Source: Serinus canaria (Eukaryota; Chordata; Aves; Passeriformes; Fringillidae). Taken from it: a DNA stretch of 64,000 nucleotides. The first letter of the stretch is position 1. Each line of letters opens with the position of its first letter. Below, piece by piece: positions 31,323 through 42,460 of this stretch. The translations under genes were made by a program, and so were the position numbers. The stretch lies in assembly GCF_022539315.1 (NCBI RefSeq), contig NC_066342.1:11963402-12027401 (forward strand), read 5' to 3'. Under the pieces are notes generated by a model, which did not search any database, was not told the DNA's origin, and saw only the letters and a list, made by a program, of their open reading frames with translations.

Positions 31323-31933
31323 TGTGAAAAATGCCAATCACTTGTTTTTAAAATTTTAAAAGTTTAATAATGATACAATGGTTATAAAAACAGTAATACA
31401 ATTAGAGTAAGAATAATTTGGACAATTTGAATTAGGACAATATGAGACAATAGAAACAAAGAGTTGCAAAAGTCCGAGTACCTTTTTCTGGGCAGCATAA
31501 GCCCAAAAAAGGGCACACGTTAACAAAGGATTAACCCTTAAAAACAATAGCCTGTTGCATATTCATACATCTCATACATGATGCATAAATTCCATTCAAA
31601 TACAGGATTCTGTCTGGTTATCGTCAACTTCTTCCTCTGAATCCTAACGGCACCTTTGAGGCAGGAAGAAGTTCGTTTCTTCTGATAAGAGGGCAATAAA
31701 TTCTTTTTCTCTGAAAGATTTAGGTGTCCTGTGGCTGCTATCTCGCTGCGAGTCCTTTCTTTAAAAAAGCATCCTGCATAGCACAGTTTCTATTTTAACA
31801 TTTTTTATAACCTAAAACTATATTTAACACACTACTTAAGAGAATTAATACAGCATAACTTTCTAACACAGCACATATAATATTCATTTTAATATTTGCG
31901 AAAAGCCAGTCATTAAAATACGCATTTTTCACA
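31323..31933 (-). repeat. Solo LTR U (ERVL-like)
   Basis: 611 bp with long terminal inverted repeats TGTGAAAAATGC and GCATTTTTCACA and a perfect 5-bp target duplication CTTCC (31318-31322 and 31934-31938). The reverse strand carries ATTATTAAACTT near its 3' end, so I orient it minus. The 5-bp duplication suits ERVL-type elements. Confidence 0.9.
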
Positions 31934-31967
31934 CTTCCCTAAATATCTCTCACACAAAACCATGACA

Positions 31968-32058
31968 ATACCCCATCCCTGAAAGTGCTCAGGCCAGGTT
32001 GGACATGGTGTGGAGCAACCTGGTCTAGCAAAAGGTGTCACTGCCCATGACAGGGGGT
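31968..32058 (+). mobile_element. CR1-2, segment 2
   Basis: ATACCCCATCCCTGAAAGTG through GAGCAACCTGGTCTAG to CATGACAGGGGG. It continues segment 1 in consensus order and is cut again near 32056. Confidence 0.88.
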
Positions 32059-33915
32059 GTCGGAAACTGAAATGTTATAATTTATGGCTTAAACATCTTC
32101 ATGAAGGACTTTTGCCTATTATAGCAAAACTGTACAAAAGCTACTAAGAAAACCACCTAAACCCTGAATGGAGCTCTGCACTACTTGTTGATGGAGATAA
32201 GATAAAGTAACTCAGGAGGAGAAGAATAGATTCACAGAGGGATCAAGCTTAGCACCTTCTGGATGGAGACCAGAGCCCCAGGGCTATGACCTGCCAGGTT
32301 CCCACAGACCCTTACACGGAAGGGTGGGAGGGAAAGGGGCTTTGGGTGTGTAGTGAAAAAGCCTCTGGTTGGGGCAGTGAAGGCCCATCCTCCACTGTGC
32401 AGAGGAGCTCAGCTATGGGGCCCCTTCACCCTGATAAAAGCTGCATCCATGTGAAGGACAGCAGAGGGGGTGTCATGGCCCATCAAACACCCCCCCAAAA
32501 AGGTCCGCAGACCCTGCACCAGAGCACTGCAGCATGATGCAACAGATCCAGAGTGTTGCAAGGGACAGTGTCAAGCTTGGCCTCCCCAGGGGAGGCACCT
32601 GGTTGTTCCCACCTGGCCCAAATTTATATTAATCCATTGGCTTCTATATTTTTCGGCGGTGGCAGCGGGGTGGCGGGGGACTCTCACCACCGAGAAGACC
32701 AGATGGAGGGGAGCAACAAGACATTGTTGGGACCCTTGGAAGGGTGATATGCTTCTACCTAACCCCTGTCACTCTCCCCCTGCCCCTACCGCCCCACGCA
32801 CACCTGCCATTCCTCTCCTCCGTCTTCCCCTTCCTGCCTCCTTCCGTCCTTCTTCCTTCCTTGCCGTCCGTCCTTCGTCCTTCCTTCCTTCGGTCCGTTT
32901 CCTTGGCCTTCCTGTCCGTTCCTTCCGTCCTTCCTTCCTTCCTTCCTCCTCCTTCCTTCCTTCCTTCTTTCCTTCCTTCCTTCCTTCCTTCCTTCCTTCC
33001 TTCCTTCCCTTCCTTCCTCCTCCTTTCCTTCCTATCCTTCCTTCCTTCCTTCCTTCCTTCCTTCTTCCTCCTCCTTCTTTTCTTGCTCTTACTATTAAAA
33101 TAAATATATCAAGTTTTTTGGCACCAACATCTAAGCTCATTTGGTTTTAATCATGTTTTTTTGGGTATATTTTGAACCTTTCTGAGTTTCATCCATTTTG
33201 AAATAAATAGGGCAGGAGATCTTTCTCCTTTTCTTAATGCCTTTTTAAAAGTGATCGGCTCAGGTGGGAAGGCCCGCCCGGTCTGCGGTCACACTGCCAC
33301 TGCTCCCAGGAGAGGCTCAGAGGAGGAGGAAAGTGCAGCTTTGTCCACTAGGAGGTAGAGCTGGGGGTTCTGTCCTCACAAGAGCACTAGGGATACCCCT
33401 TGTTCATTCTTTCAGTTTGACATCCAGGGCCCTGGCTCCAGCTGATGTCCTCCTTGGCCAGGGCAAGGGGCAAAAAAGGGTCTCAGCATCTCTGCAGACT
33501 CTGGATTTTGTTTCTTGAGTCTAGACATTGCTTTGATCTCTTAATTTTGGGTTGGCTCATTGTTTTAGGGGTCTTTTTCCTGGGTTTGGTGGGGGGCTTC
33601 TCTCGTTGCATTCTGGGTCTGAGGTTATTTGCATGTTCTCCGATGTCCCCTCCTTGCACTGTCCAAGAAGGGCCATCCACCTGGCCGCAGGCAGGGTGTT
33701 ACTTGACAAAAAGGGGAATTCTCAACAATAGAGAGTTAACGACCGACTCTTAACTGGTGATTACAATGTGAAGTTAACAAAGAACTCTCCTCTGCAAGCA
33801 ACTAGCTCAACTCTGCAACCTTTAAAAAAATGGGTAACCCTTTATTTATTCATAACAATTTTATTCATAGAGACTTCGTTTTCCTTACTCTTCTGTGTTT
33901 AAACCAGTTCATAAG
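32059..33915. mobile_element. Unclassified 1.86-kb insert in CR1-2
   Basis: It lies between CR1 segments that abut in the consensus. It begins TGTCGGAAACTG. It contains the pyrimidine tract, an AATAAA near 33208 and no coding domain. Target duplication is not clear, so it may be more than one insertion. Confidence 0.45.
32818..33080 (+). repeat. (TTCC)n polypyrimidine tract
   Basis: About 260 bp of almost pure pyrimidine on the plus strand, mainly CTTC/TTCC units with GTCC interruptions at the left. It makes long artefactual Pro/Ser/Phe and Arg/Lys/Glu/Gly ORFs. Confidence 0.95.
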
Positions 33916-33978
33916 AGGCGAGTTGGAACTAGATGACCTTTGAGGTCCTTACCAACCCAAACCATTCTATGACTCTTT
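33916..33978 (+). mobile_element. CR1-2, 3' terminus
   Basis: TTGGAACTAGATGACCTTTG through CAACCCAAACCATTCTATGA, the canonical CR1 end. It completes the copy begun at 26843. Confidence 0.88.
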
Positions 33979-34235
33979 GATATTGGTGCATATACAGTAG
34001 ACTGTTGCTGTTGTACTTTGAGTGCATTTGGTTTTGTGTTGCATATAGGTAATACCTTACAAAAGAAAGGCCTTGTAAAAATATGGTTTAGGCCCTGCTA
34101 CTCTGGCTAAGTGAGCAGCTAGCTTGTAACTTCCCATGAGAAAAAATCATAAGAATGAAAGTCAGTTTGCATAACAATCTATTATTGTGATTGAAAATAA
34201 GTTGCACCTGCAAAACCAAGAAATCTGTCCTATGA

Positions 34236-34799
34236 TGTAAAATAATGAAGCCATGGGGGCTAACTTCTAGCCGGATGGCGGACTCCCCGTAGGGTCAGAG
34301 CGCCCCAGGCAAGCAGTCTCAAGGCCGGATACCTCAGCCCTTTGGGGGCTGGGTGCCCTAGGCCAGACTGCTGCACAGCCATGGCCCCTTAGCAAGATAG
34401 TGATTGTCAGCTCTTAGTGATATCAGCTCTTTTATGGTTTCAGCTCTTAGCTTGCTCTTAGGGGCTTTGGCTGGCTGTGGCTTCTGGAAGGCAGATGAAG
34501 ATGAGAGAGGAGAAGGCTGGGTTCAGAATGTTCCACAATGGTTTATTCTGAGGGTTTTGTGAAGGGTCCGAAAGCAGCTCTTCAAACAAAATGGGCCAAG
34601 ACAGCCCCTTTTATAGGGTTAGGGAGGATTGGAAACTGACCAATTGTAAGGGTTAGGGAAACTAGCCTATGGGGTCACAGAGAGATAAGCAGGCCTGGAG
34701 GACCAGAGTGAGGACTTCTGGTTCAATTCCTATGACTCAGCAAATACCTATCTCTAAACATTCCTCCATGGAGCCATAGCCGGCCCTGTGTCTGCTATA
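34236..34799 (-). repeat. F-family LTR F1, nested in L
   Basis: 564 bp, perfect 6-bp target duplication CTATGA (34230-34235 and 34800-34805). It is the reverse complement of F2 at 44849-45399. On the minus strand it starts TATAGCAG, where F2 has TGTAGCAG. Confidence 0.9.
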
Positions 34800-34863
34800 C
34801 TATGAGAATCAGTGAAGAAAATATGTAAACAATCTAGAAATAGAAAAATTTGATGGACATGCA

Positions 34864-35155
34864 TGTCGCAATAGGACACAAAATGAACAACACGCACACG
34901 CCGAAATGTCCAAGGCAAAAAAGCATAGTTTATTTCTGACTCCAATATTTATAGACTTTCAAAAGTGACCATGGATTGGAGGAGGAAATTGCCACCTCTC
35001 CAGCCACACTGGTCAAACCAACAGTCCATCAAATTTCTCCTCCTCCAGAAAGGAATGCAAAACCATAGTTATTTACATGCAAAGTATGTGAGAAACTCTA
35101 GTACAAAAATGTAAACATCAGAAGGCTTAGAAGAACTTAGAAAAACAGGGCGACA
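34864..35155 (-). repeat. Short LTR M, nested in L
   Basis: 292 bp from TGTCGCAATAGG to CAGGGCGACA, with terminal inverted repeat TGTCGC/GCGACA and perfect 6-bp duplication CATGCA (34858-34863 and 35156-35161). Antisense poly(A) context AGTTTATTTCTG suggests minus orientation. Confidence 0.88.
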
Positions 35156-35328
35156 CATGCAAAATGCCATTTAGTGACCAATGAACTGAGTGTCAGTGTA
35201 TTGTTAACCAATTAGATCTAACACGGTGGCTTCTGACAATCCTATAAAAATATGAGCTATGCAATAAAGATTCAGCTTTTCTGCATGAAGAAACTGAGTC
35301 CCGTCTGCTTATTATTGCAACAGCTTTG

Positions 35329-35562
35329 GGGAAAGCTTTTAGTCCTGTACCCAGGCTTCTCCACTTTGCTTAGGGGAAGAGAAACATCCAGAGCTTTAAT
35401 ATTCTGCTCAGAGCAATAGAAAGTGACTACAGGGGGAAATCTGTCTCATATGACATGGATTTTCCTGTCACCTTTCTCAATTTACTAACATACTCTTAGA
35501 ATAAGAAATAGTCAGAGAGGTCAAGTCATATCCCCTAATGCTTGGTTCCTGTATTTTCCAAA
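35329..35562. other. Unassigned DNA
   Basis: No feature recognised. Confidence 0.5.
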
Positions 35563-36598
35563 TGACAGAATAGTTGAGGTTGAAAGGGACCTTTGGAGAT
35601 CACCTGGTCCAATGCCCTGCTCAAAGTAGGGTCAACTAGGGCAAGCTGCCCAGGACCATGTCCAGTCAAGTTTTGAATATCTCCAAGGATAGAAACGCCA
35701 CAACCTCTGTGGGCATCCCGTGCCAGTACTTAACCACTCTCACAGTAAGAGAAGTTTTCTGTTTAAATGCAATTTTCTTTTTTTCAATTTGTGGGTCATC
35801 ACTAGGTAACACTGAGTGTGGTTTCATCTTCTTTAGTCACTGCCGTGAGATAAAGGACTCAGAAGAACCCCCTGAGCCTTCTCTTCTCCAGGATAAACAA
35901 TTCTAGCTCTCAGCCTGTACCTGTATGTCAGGTGCTTCAGTCCCTTAATCATCTCAGTGACACTTCACTGGACTTCCTCCAGTATGCCCATGTCTTTCTT
36001 GTATTGTGGAACCCAGAAGAGGACACAGAGCTCCAGATGTGTCTCACCACTGCCAAAATGGTGAGAGGAAGGGAAGGATCACCTCCCTCAATCTGCTAGC
36101 AGCAGTCTTCGTAATACAGCCCAAGATGTTTTTGGCCTTTGCTGCAAGGGCACATGGCTGGCTCATGTTCCATTGTTCAACAGGACTTCCAGGTCCTTCT
36201 CTGCCAAGCTGCTTTGCGGATGGTTGGATCCAGCCCACACTGGCATATGGGGGTATTCCTTCCCAGGTGTATAACTTTATATTTCCCTTTGTTGAACTTC
36301 ATGAGATGCCTGTTATCCCATTCCTCCAGCCTGTTAAGGTCTTTCTGAATGGCACCATAACCATCTAGTGCATTAACTATTCCTTATGGGTTTGTGTTAT
36401 CTGTGAACTTTCTGAGGCAATGCTGCTCCACTGTCCAAGTCATAAAGATATTCAACAGCACTGGTGGCAGGACCAAACTCTAGAGTACACCACCAGTGAC
36501 TGGTCTCCAGCTAGACTCTGTGCCACTGATCACAACCCCTTGAACCCAGCAGTTCAGCCAGTTTTCAATCCACCTCACTGTCCATACACCTAGTCTGT
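35563..36598 (-). mobile_element. CR1-3 (minus), 3' half
   Basis: Starting at GACAGAATAGTTGAGGTTGA, the reverse of the CR1 terminus, it runs through AGGTCCTTCTCTGCCAAGCT and the ORF2 end region to CACCTAGTCTGT. It is cut by LTR N and resumes at 38881. Confidence 0.9.
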
Positions 36599-37274
36599 TG
36601 TATTGGGTTTTCATGACAGTTTTGGTAGTGGGGATTACAGACGTGGCTTCTGTGAGAAGCTACTAGAAGCTTCCATGTCTAAAAGAGCCAATGCCAGTTG
36701 GCTCCAACTTGGATTCACCACTGGCCAAGGTTGAGATAATCAGGAGCAGTGGTAGTGCCTCTGGGATAATAAATTTAGGAAGGGAAAAAAATTGCTGCAC
36801 AACAGCAACCAGAAAAGAGAGGAGTGAGAATAAGTGAGAGAAACAGCTCTGCAGACACCAAGGTCAGTGAAGGAGGGGGAGGAGGTGCTCCAGGTGCCAG
36901 AGCAGAGATGTCCCCCTGCAGCCCATGGAGGTCTAAGGTGGAGGAGATATCCACCTGCAGCCCATGGAGGAGCCCACACCAGAGCAGGTGGATGATCCCA
37001 AAGGAGGCTATGACCCCATGGGAAGTCTGCTGGAGCAGGGTCCTGGCAGGACCTTGTGATCCTGTGGAGAAAGAAGCCTACAATGGGAAAAGGTTTGCTG
37101 GCAGGACTTCTGACCCCATGAGGGACCCATGTTGGAGCAGCCTGTTCCTGAAAGACTGCATCCCATGGAAAGGACCCATGCTGAAGCAGTTCATGAAGGA
37201 CTGTAACTCATGGGAAGGACCCCTGTTGGAGAAGTTCATGGAAGACTGTCTCCCATGGGAGTGACCACACACTG

Positions 37275-38473
37275 TGTTGTGGTTTGAAAGACAGGTGTCT
37301 GCCAAGGAAGGCAGGAACCTGCCTTGGAATAGAAAATGTGACCCCCTTCCTTCCAAATTATTATAACTTTGAAATTAAGGGGCTTTCAGGCAAAGATATG
37401 GGAAAAATGAAGAACAGTTTTTTACTACTATGTAAATGTATAACAAGGCAAACAAACCACAACAGCAGCAGCAACAAACAAAACCACAAACCCAATAGCA
37501 GCCTTCTCTTGGCTGCAGGCACTTCCCCTTCAGTGCAGTTACAGTCACAGCCGGCAGGGGCATTGGTGGCTCTAGGCTGGGCAGGGCAGGTGGGATGATT
37601 TTCCCTGCAGCTGCAGGGGGCGCTGTGGCACGAGCTCAGCCGCCTCTCTCCACGTGGGCAATGGCAGATGTGCAGACTGAAGAGATGCAAAAGAGGCTTC
37701 CTATACAACCTCACAGGGGCAGCCGATCTCAGTGCCCCTCCAGGTGGAAAAATGGGCAGTAGCAGGAACCTCGGAGCAGCAGCTGGAATGGCAGAGGCAG
37801 GCACAACCAGGAGTAGCAAACAAAAGGTAGCAGAAACTCCAGAGCCATGCCCGAAGCTACAGGGTGTCCGGGTGTTGGGTTACAGTGTGTTAAGAAGCCC
37901 TGAAGCAGTAGCAGAGAACAGTGAGGATGGGCAGGGAGTCGCTCCCTTGGATAGCTCACCAGGGATGGCTGGTCCCTGGGTCAGGCTGTGCAGAGGGGGC
38001 AGCCACTGGCAGGGGAGGGGGCACTCGGGGCCATGGTTAGGTTGAGGTGTTAGGGCATGGGTTAGACTCAACGATCTTGAAGGTCTCTTCCAACCTAGTC
38101 ATTCTGTGAATTCTGTGAATTCTGGGGTGCTCCCAGGTCCCGGCATGGCACGCACTGGCTCTGGGCTCCAAAGCAGCAGAGAAGCAGAGAAGCAAGCCAG
38201 TAAGCCCAGTCAGTGTTGAAGGAAAAAAACAACAAAAAGAAACAGGCAAAATTTACAAGGCAACAGTATCTCCAGTCAGAGACACCACACTATGTGGCCC
38301 ACAAGCCGATCACCCCACCAGAAGAGAAAACCGACCCTCCCCTCAGCTCTCGCAGGAAATACCAGGCTGGGTCTCCACCCATACCATACTCGTGGAGCTG
38401 GGGAGGGGGCAGACAGTGACCACCCAGGACACAAAACAAAAATGGTATGGAATAAAAACACATTCCCAAGACA
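37275..38473 (-). repeat. LTR O nested in LTR N
   Basis: From TGTTGTGGTTTGAAAGACAG to TTCCCAAGACA, with flanks CACTG and TACTG. It opens like LTR P at 54583 (GGTTTGAAA.GACAGGTGTC). It holds CAG/CAA-rich low-complexity sequence and a CR1-like tail near 38042-38125. Confidence 0.75.
38042..38125 (+). mobile_element. CR1 tail inside LTR O
   Basis: GATCTTGAAGGTCTCTTCCA followed by the reiterated 9-mer ATTCTGTGA, the end of a CR1 subfamily. It is a third nesting level. Confidence 0.7.
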
Positions 38474-38880
38474 TACTGGAGCAGGAGAAGAGTATGAGGA
38501 TGAAGGATCAGCAGAGACAACATGTGATGAACTGACCACAACCTGTGTTTCCCATATCCCCCTGTGCTTCTTGAGGAGAAGGTAAAGAAAGAGGGAGTGA
38601 AGTTGAGCCTGGGAAGAAGGGAGGGGTGGGAGGAAGGTGTTTTTAAGACTGTTTTTTTAAATTTCTCATTATCCTACTCTGTTATTAATAATAAATTCCC
38701 TTAATTTCCCTAAATCAAGTCTGTTTTGCCAGTGACAGTAATTGGTGAGTGATCTCTCTCTGTCCTTATCTCAAGCTGTGAGCCTCTCGGTATATTTTCT
38801 CTCCCCTGTCCAGATGAGGACGGGAGTTGAAGAATGGCTTTGGTGGGTATCTGGCATGCAGCCAAGGTCAAACCACCACA

Positions 38881-39265
38881 TCTGTAATTCATCAATTTTG
38901 TCTATGAGGCTGTTATAGGAAACGCCATTGAAAGCCTTGCTAAAGTCAGGTGAACAACATCCCCTCCCCATCTACCAAAGCCGTCATTTCATAGAAGAAA
39001 GTGATCAGGGCAGTCAGACATGACTTCCCCAATGTAAATCTATGCTCACTACTACAAATCACCTTCTTGTCCTCAATATGTTTGGAAATGGCTTTCAATA
39101 CTATTTGTTCTATCAACTTCACAGAGCTGACGGGAGGCTGACCAGCATGTAGTTCCCCAAGGTCTTTCAAGCTCACTGATTTGTTCCTGCCATGGCCAGT
39201 TGCTGCATCTACAAACAGCCCTTTTATAATTGAAAGCAGATGACTGACATTTAACCAGAGTTGGC
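38881..39265 (-). mobile_element. CR1-3 (minus), 5' segment
   Basis: TCTGTAATTCATCAATTTTG through GCCTTGCTAAAGTCAGGT to CAGCCCTTTTATAATTG. It continues CR1-3 across LTR N. It matches the RT-domain part of CR1 ORF2 in reverse, broken by stops. Confidence 0.88.
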
Positions 39266-39511
39266 AAATACCATGGACATGCTATTCAAAACATTCTCCT
39301 AAAATATCACAGGATAAAAATGCTTGTAATTTATCATAAGACGAAGTTTGCCGGAAAGCAGCAAATGGTACAATATCCAAGCTTCTACTTAACAATGCTA
39401 TTAATTGCCAATCAATTACAGAAACATTGATATTATCTGAAGTTGCTGTATTGCACTAAATAGTTATTTAGTTGTTTTGCACTGAGTTATGTAATATTGC
39501 ACAGAATAGTA

Positions 39512-39886
39512 TGTTTGTATCCTCATGGGATGCCCCTCTTATATCGCATGGTCTTCCCCCCAACAAAGGCCCTGGTGGTGATGGTTTGTCCCAGGTTTAC
39601 TCCTCCCCTCGCCCTCTCCTCACTTGTATCCCATTGGCTGTGGTCCTCTTCCTCTGCCCCCTATTCCCCCGGGTTTAAAAGTCTCTCATCATGAGGCATC
39701 GCTCTCTTCTTTTTCCACCTGGGGGGTCACCTGGATGATCTGGTGTCTCCTATCAAGGAAATAAAATAGGACTTTGTCCCCAAGTGGAGAAGAGCACTTC
39801 TCGTCTTTTGCCTTTCGTTCTATGTAAGATCGTGTGGGCTGGGGTCCATAGCTAGCCGGATTGGACCCGAACAGCCCACCAGGCAC
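39512..39886 (+). repeat. Candidate solo LTR V
   Basis: CCATTGGCTG (CCAAT-box like), a TTTAAAAG TATA-like box near 39675 and AATAAA near 39762, followed by CACCAGGCA. This is the layout of a compact LTR, but exact ends and target duplication are not settled. Confidence 0.5.
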
Positions 39887-40048
39887 AAAGTTTACATGGA
39901 GTAAGGGTTCGCTGAGATTCCACTATGCCTATAAAAATCCAGCTGATAAAGGCAGATGCTCTGTAAGCACTGCAAGAGGCACTGTGAAACATGGTGCAAG
40001 GATGTTTAAAAGCCTCTATCACTGCAGCTGAGCTAATTAGCCATCCCA
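39887..40048. other. Unassigned DNA
   Basis: Short spacer before provirus D; nothing recognised. Confidence 0.5.
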
Positions 40049-40052
40049 GACC

Positions 40053-40852
40053 TGTGAGAAATGATACTCACTTTCCAAAAATGTAGAATGTTTATTAAAA
40101 CCTTATTAAAAATACAACAGAAGACTGAATAGAGAAAATATTATAGCACTGGGAGCAAAGGATTTTATCACCATTAGCTCATTCACACAATGGATGTTCT
40201 GCCTTTTAACCCTCTAGCCTGTCCCAAAGTCTTGTCAATTGACTCTTTCTTTGCTGTCCTGTGGTGATCACTTTCTTACATCTTGATTGGAGGTCAGGTG
40301 TTGTCATTGTAACAAGCCGACCCTCCCAAATGCCCCAACTACCCAGGCCATCCTGTGCTAACAATGCAAGGCGGGGAGAAACATAACTATACACCTACAA
40401 AACTTTTCTTAACATACACCTAATATTTGCCCTTTTGTTAGCGTTCAGGAACACATAATCACGAGAAATGATTATATGCAGGTGCTTTTATTGAAGAGCT
40501 CTGGGTGTCAGGGGTAAAGACCCAAATCTGACTCCGACATAGGTTCGGGATGGATATGCTTTTATATTCTATCGTTATTTAACTTTCATGTTAAACTTAC
40601 ATTGTTCTATAGTATACATAGATTTCAGCCAAGCATGGCCACCTTAGACTAGGAACATACAGTTTCTCATTGTTCTTCTTATGATTATACAATAATTATT
40701 TTAATTACTAAACAATCATTTCAGCTAGCAATTATACTACTTACGCAGGTAAAACACAAGGCTTAACATTTCAGAGTTTATCTTAGCATTTTCCAGGGCA
40801 CCACTATCACTTTAATTGTGAGAATCAACCATCGTATTACTCATCTATAACA
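40053..40852 (-). repeat. Provirus D 3' LTR with nested LTR
   Basis: On the minus strand it runs from TGTTATAGATGAG to ATTTCTCACA. Antisense TTTATTAAAACC near 40093 marks the poly(A) region. Positions 40280-40435 and 40810-40852 match 44373-44567; the extra 374 bp is a nested LTR. Confidence 0.85.
40436..40809 (-). repeat. Small solo LTR nested in provirus D 3' LTR
   Basis: 374 bp with ends TGTTAGCG and CACTATCA and 4-bp duplication CTTT (40432-40435 and 40810-40813). The empty site is visible in the 5' LTR copy at 44521-44535. The minus strand carries ATATAAAAGC and AATAAAAGC in the expected order. Confidence 0.85.
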
Positions 40853-40875
40853 AACCCCCCTTTTCCTTTTTTTTT
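40853..40875 (-). other. Polypurine tract of provirus D
   Basis: On the minus strand A-runs then AAGGAAAAGGGGGG precede the 3' LTR. Confidence 0.8.
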
Positions 40876-41036
40876 AAGTCATTTGGCTCAAACAATTAAC
40901 TCAAAAAAAATTTTCTCTCTTGAATGAGTCATGCTAGCATCTGTTGATGTGGGCAAGGACAGTGGGAACTGGAGGAAAAAAATCTCAGGTTTTCCCTAGG
41001 CACACTTATTTAAAATGGACAAAAGGGAATCACAGA

Positions 41037-41322
41037 GGTCCAGTATGGCTTTGACTCCCATTACCATGCCTATGGGGTTGCTACCCATAGTAGGTGTGAT
41101 CTTAGTGGCAAGTACAGAGGCTAACTTGGTCTAGCCCTCTAGTCCCTTTTGTATTAAAAGACAATTGAGGAATAATAGAGGTTCAGTATGGCCTTTTTTT
41201 GCCCCTACCTTACCATGCCTAGAGGGTTGCTACCTGAATCAGGGCTATGGAATCTTCTTGCTGGGGAACAAAGGGGCCAATCTGGTCTTGCCCTCCATTC
41301 CTTGTCTTACTTTACTTGTGGT
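41037..41322 (-). repeat. Imperfect 143-bp tandem duplication in provirus D
   Basis: Two units share AGGT(C/T)CAGTATGGC, TACCATGCCTA and GGGTTGCTACC and end near CCCTCTAGTCC/CCCTCCATTCC. They lie between integrase and PPT, where env would be. No env motif is visible. Confidence 0.65.
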
Positions 41323-41445
41323 TCTTAAGGAAGCTGCCCCATTACTTCTTACAGTCCCTTGTGTACTTCCCCTCAACAGATGCTTGTAATTCTCACTCAC
41401 TAAAACAGGAAAACAGTCCTCAAGCTGGCTGGTGGAAGCTTGACT

Positions 41446-42330
41446 CTACTTATTTGGCATCTTGTTGTTTCTCTTGTTGTCTCTCGGTCTATGCTTGAGA
41501 GTCAATCTTGTCTCACCCGGTCTGAACGTTACAGTCCATTCTTTAGGTTCTTCTACTGGGCCTTTATCTCTGTTGGCATGAGTCCATCCCTGCTCTGCAG
41601 TTTGCACAGCCGATTCGGTGGTGAGCAGTACCTGAAAGGGACCTTCCCACTGAGGACTTAGAGGCTGATCTCTCCATGACTTGATCATTACCCAATCCCC
41701 AGGATTAATATTATGGATTCTGAAATCCAGGGTGGTAGTTTGAGGAATTGCCTCTTTATGTCTTAGCCCTTCTAAGGTTTGTGCTATAGACATAACATAT
41801 GTCTTGGCATTGGATTCCCCTTCCTCATAGGTGGCAACCTTCTGGGGTGAGGTCAAGAAGGGTAACCCAAACATCATTTCATAGGGTGAGACCCCCAGAT
41901 CTGACCGTGGCTGGATTCTAATTCTTAACAAGGCTAAAGGGAAACATTTGATCCCTGACATCTCGATTTCAATTATCAGCTTAACTAGAGTTCTTTTAAG
42001 AGTTTGATTCATCCTCTCCACATGACCAGAACCCTGTGGATGCCTTGGAGTGTGTGACTCCCATTTTACTCCCAGGGCTTGAACAACTTTCTGCAATATC
42101 TTTGATGTGAAATGAGTTCCTTGGTCTGAATCAATCCTGTTTACCTTACAATATCGGGGAATGATGGATTCTAGGAGTGTTTTACTCACGACATTGGTAT
42201 TGGCTTTAATAGCGGGTACCGCCTCTACCCAATGAGTCAAGTGATCTACTATCACTAGCAAAAATTTCCACCATTGTACCTGGGGAAGCTCAGTAAAGTC
42301 TACTTGGACGTTTTGAAAGGGCCGTAAGGC
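41446..42330 (-). pseudogene. pol: Provirus D integrase
   Basis: Gamma-type integrase. Catalytic residues lie in VDFTELP (upstream of the first Met), IDSDQGTHFTS and GHVERMNQTLK, and the C-terminal domain has WEGPFQVLLTTESAVQ. The frame is open for over 280 codons, unusually well preserved for this element. The zinc domain lies further right in other frames. Confidence 0.88.
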
Positions 42331-42460
42331 TAGTTCTCACCCTCTTCTGGGTGTTTTCCTCATGACTTTCTTATTGACTTGTTGACATATCACACACTGT
42401 TCAGTCACTTGTTTAGATATTCTGAAAATTCCTACACAGCCTCAGTCCCTGAGAAATTGA

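Larger units (their letters stand above)
26898..31967 (-). mobile_element. LTR nest J, inserted in CR1-2
   Basis: It begins TGTAGTGGCTTTGG and ends AAAACCATGACA. Target duplication ATACC is at 26893-26897 and 31968-31972. The left 600 bp (to about 27503) is a reverse-oriented LTR with antisense poly(A) context ATTTTATTAAC near 27078. The interior holds E2, unassigned sequence and LTR U. Whether J is a solo LTR or a decayed provirus is unclear. Confidence 0.75.
34037..35322 (+). repeat. Solo LTR L with two nested LTRs
   Basis: Outer LTR from TGTTGCATATAGG to ATTATTGCAACA, with flanking GTTTTG (34031-34036) and GCTTTG (35323-35328), a 6-bp duplication with one mismatch. Its own sequence is 34037-34235, 34806-34863 and 35162-35322. 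The right part has TATAAAAAT (near 35244) and AATAAA (near 35264), so it is plus-oriented. F1 and M interrupt it. Confidence 0.85.
36599..38880 (+). repeat. Solo LTR N (ERVL-like), inserted in CR1-3
   Basis: From TGTATTGGGTTTTCATG to CAAACCACCACA with 5-bp duplication TCTGT (36594-36598 and 38881-38885). Its own sequence is about 1.08 kb. The left part encodes repetitive PWRS-like peptides that are not a gene. AATAAA near 38690 supports plus orientation. LTR O is nested at 37275-38473. Confidence 0.9.

Noticed and set aside
30753..31367. 204-codon ORF before LTR U
   Set aside because: Overlapped by similar-length ORFs in other frames, crosses the LTR U boundary, and is GC-rich without motifs.
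32769..33140. Arg/Lys/Glu/Gly-rich minus-strand ORF and Pro/Ser/Phe plus-strand ORFs
   Set aside because: Translations of the TTCC microsatellite.
36824..37264. 146-codon ORF with repeated PWRS/KDC motifs
   Set aside because: Reiterated LTR N sequence; the repeated CCCATGG..GGACC phrases are DNA repeats, not protein evidence.
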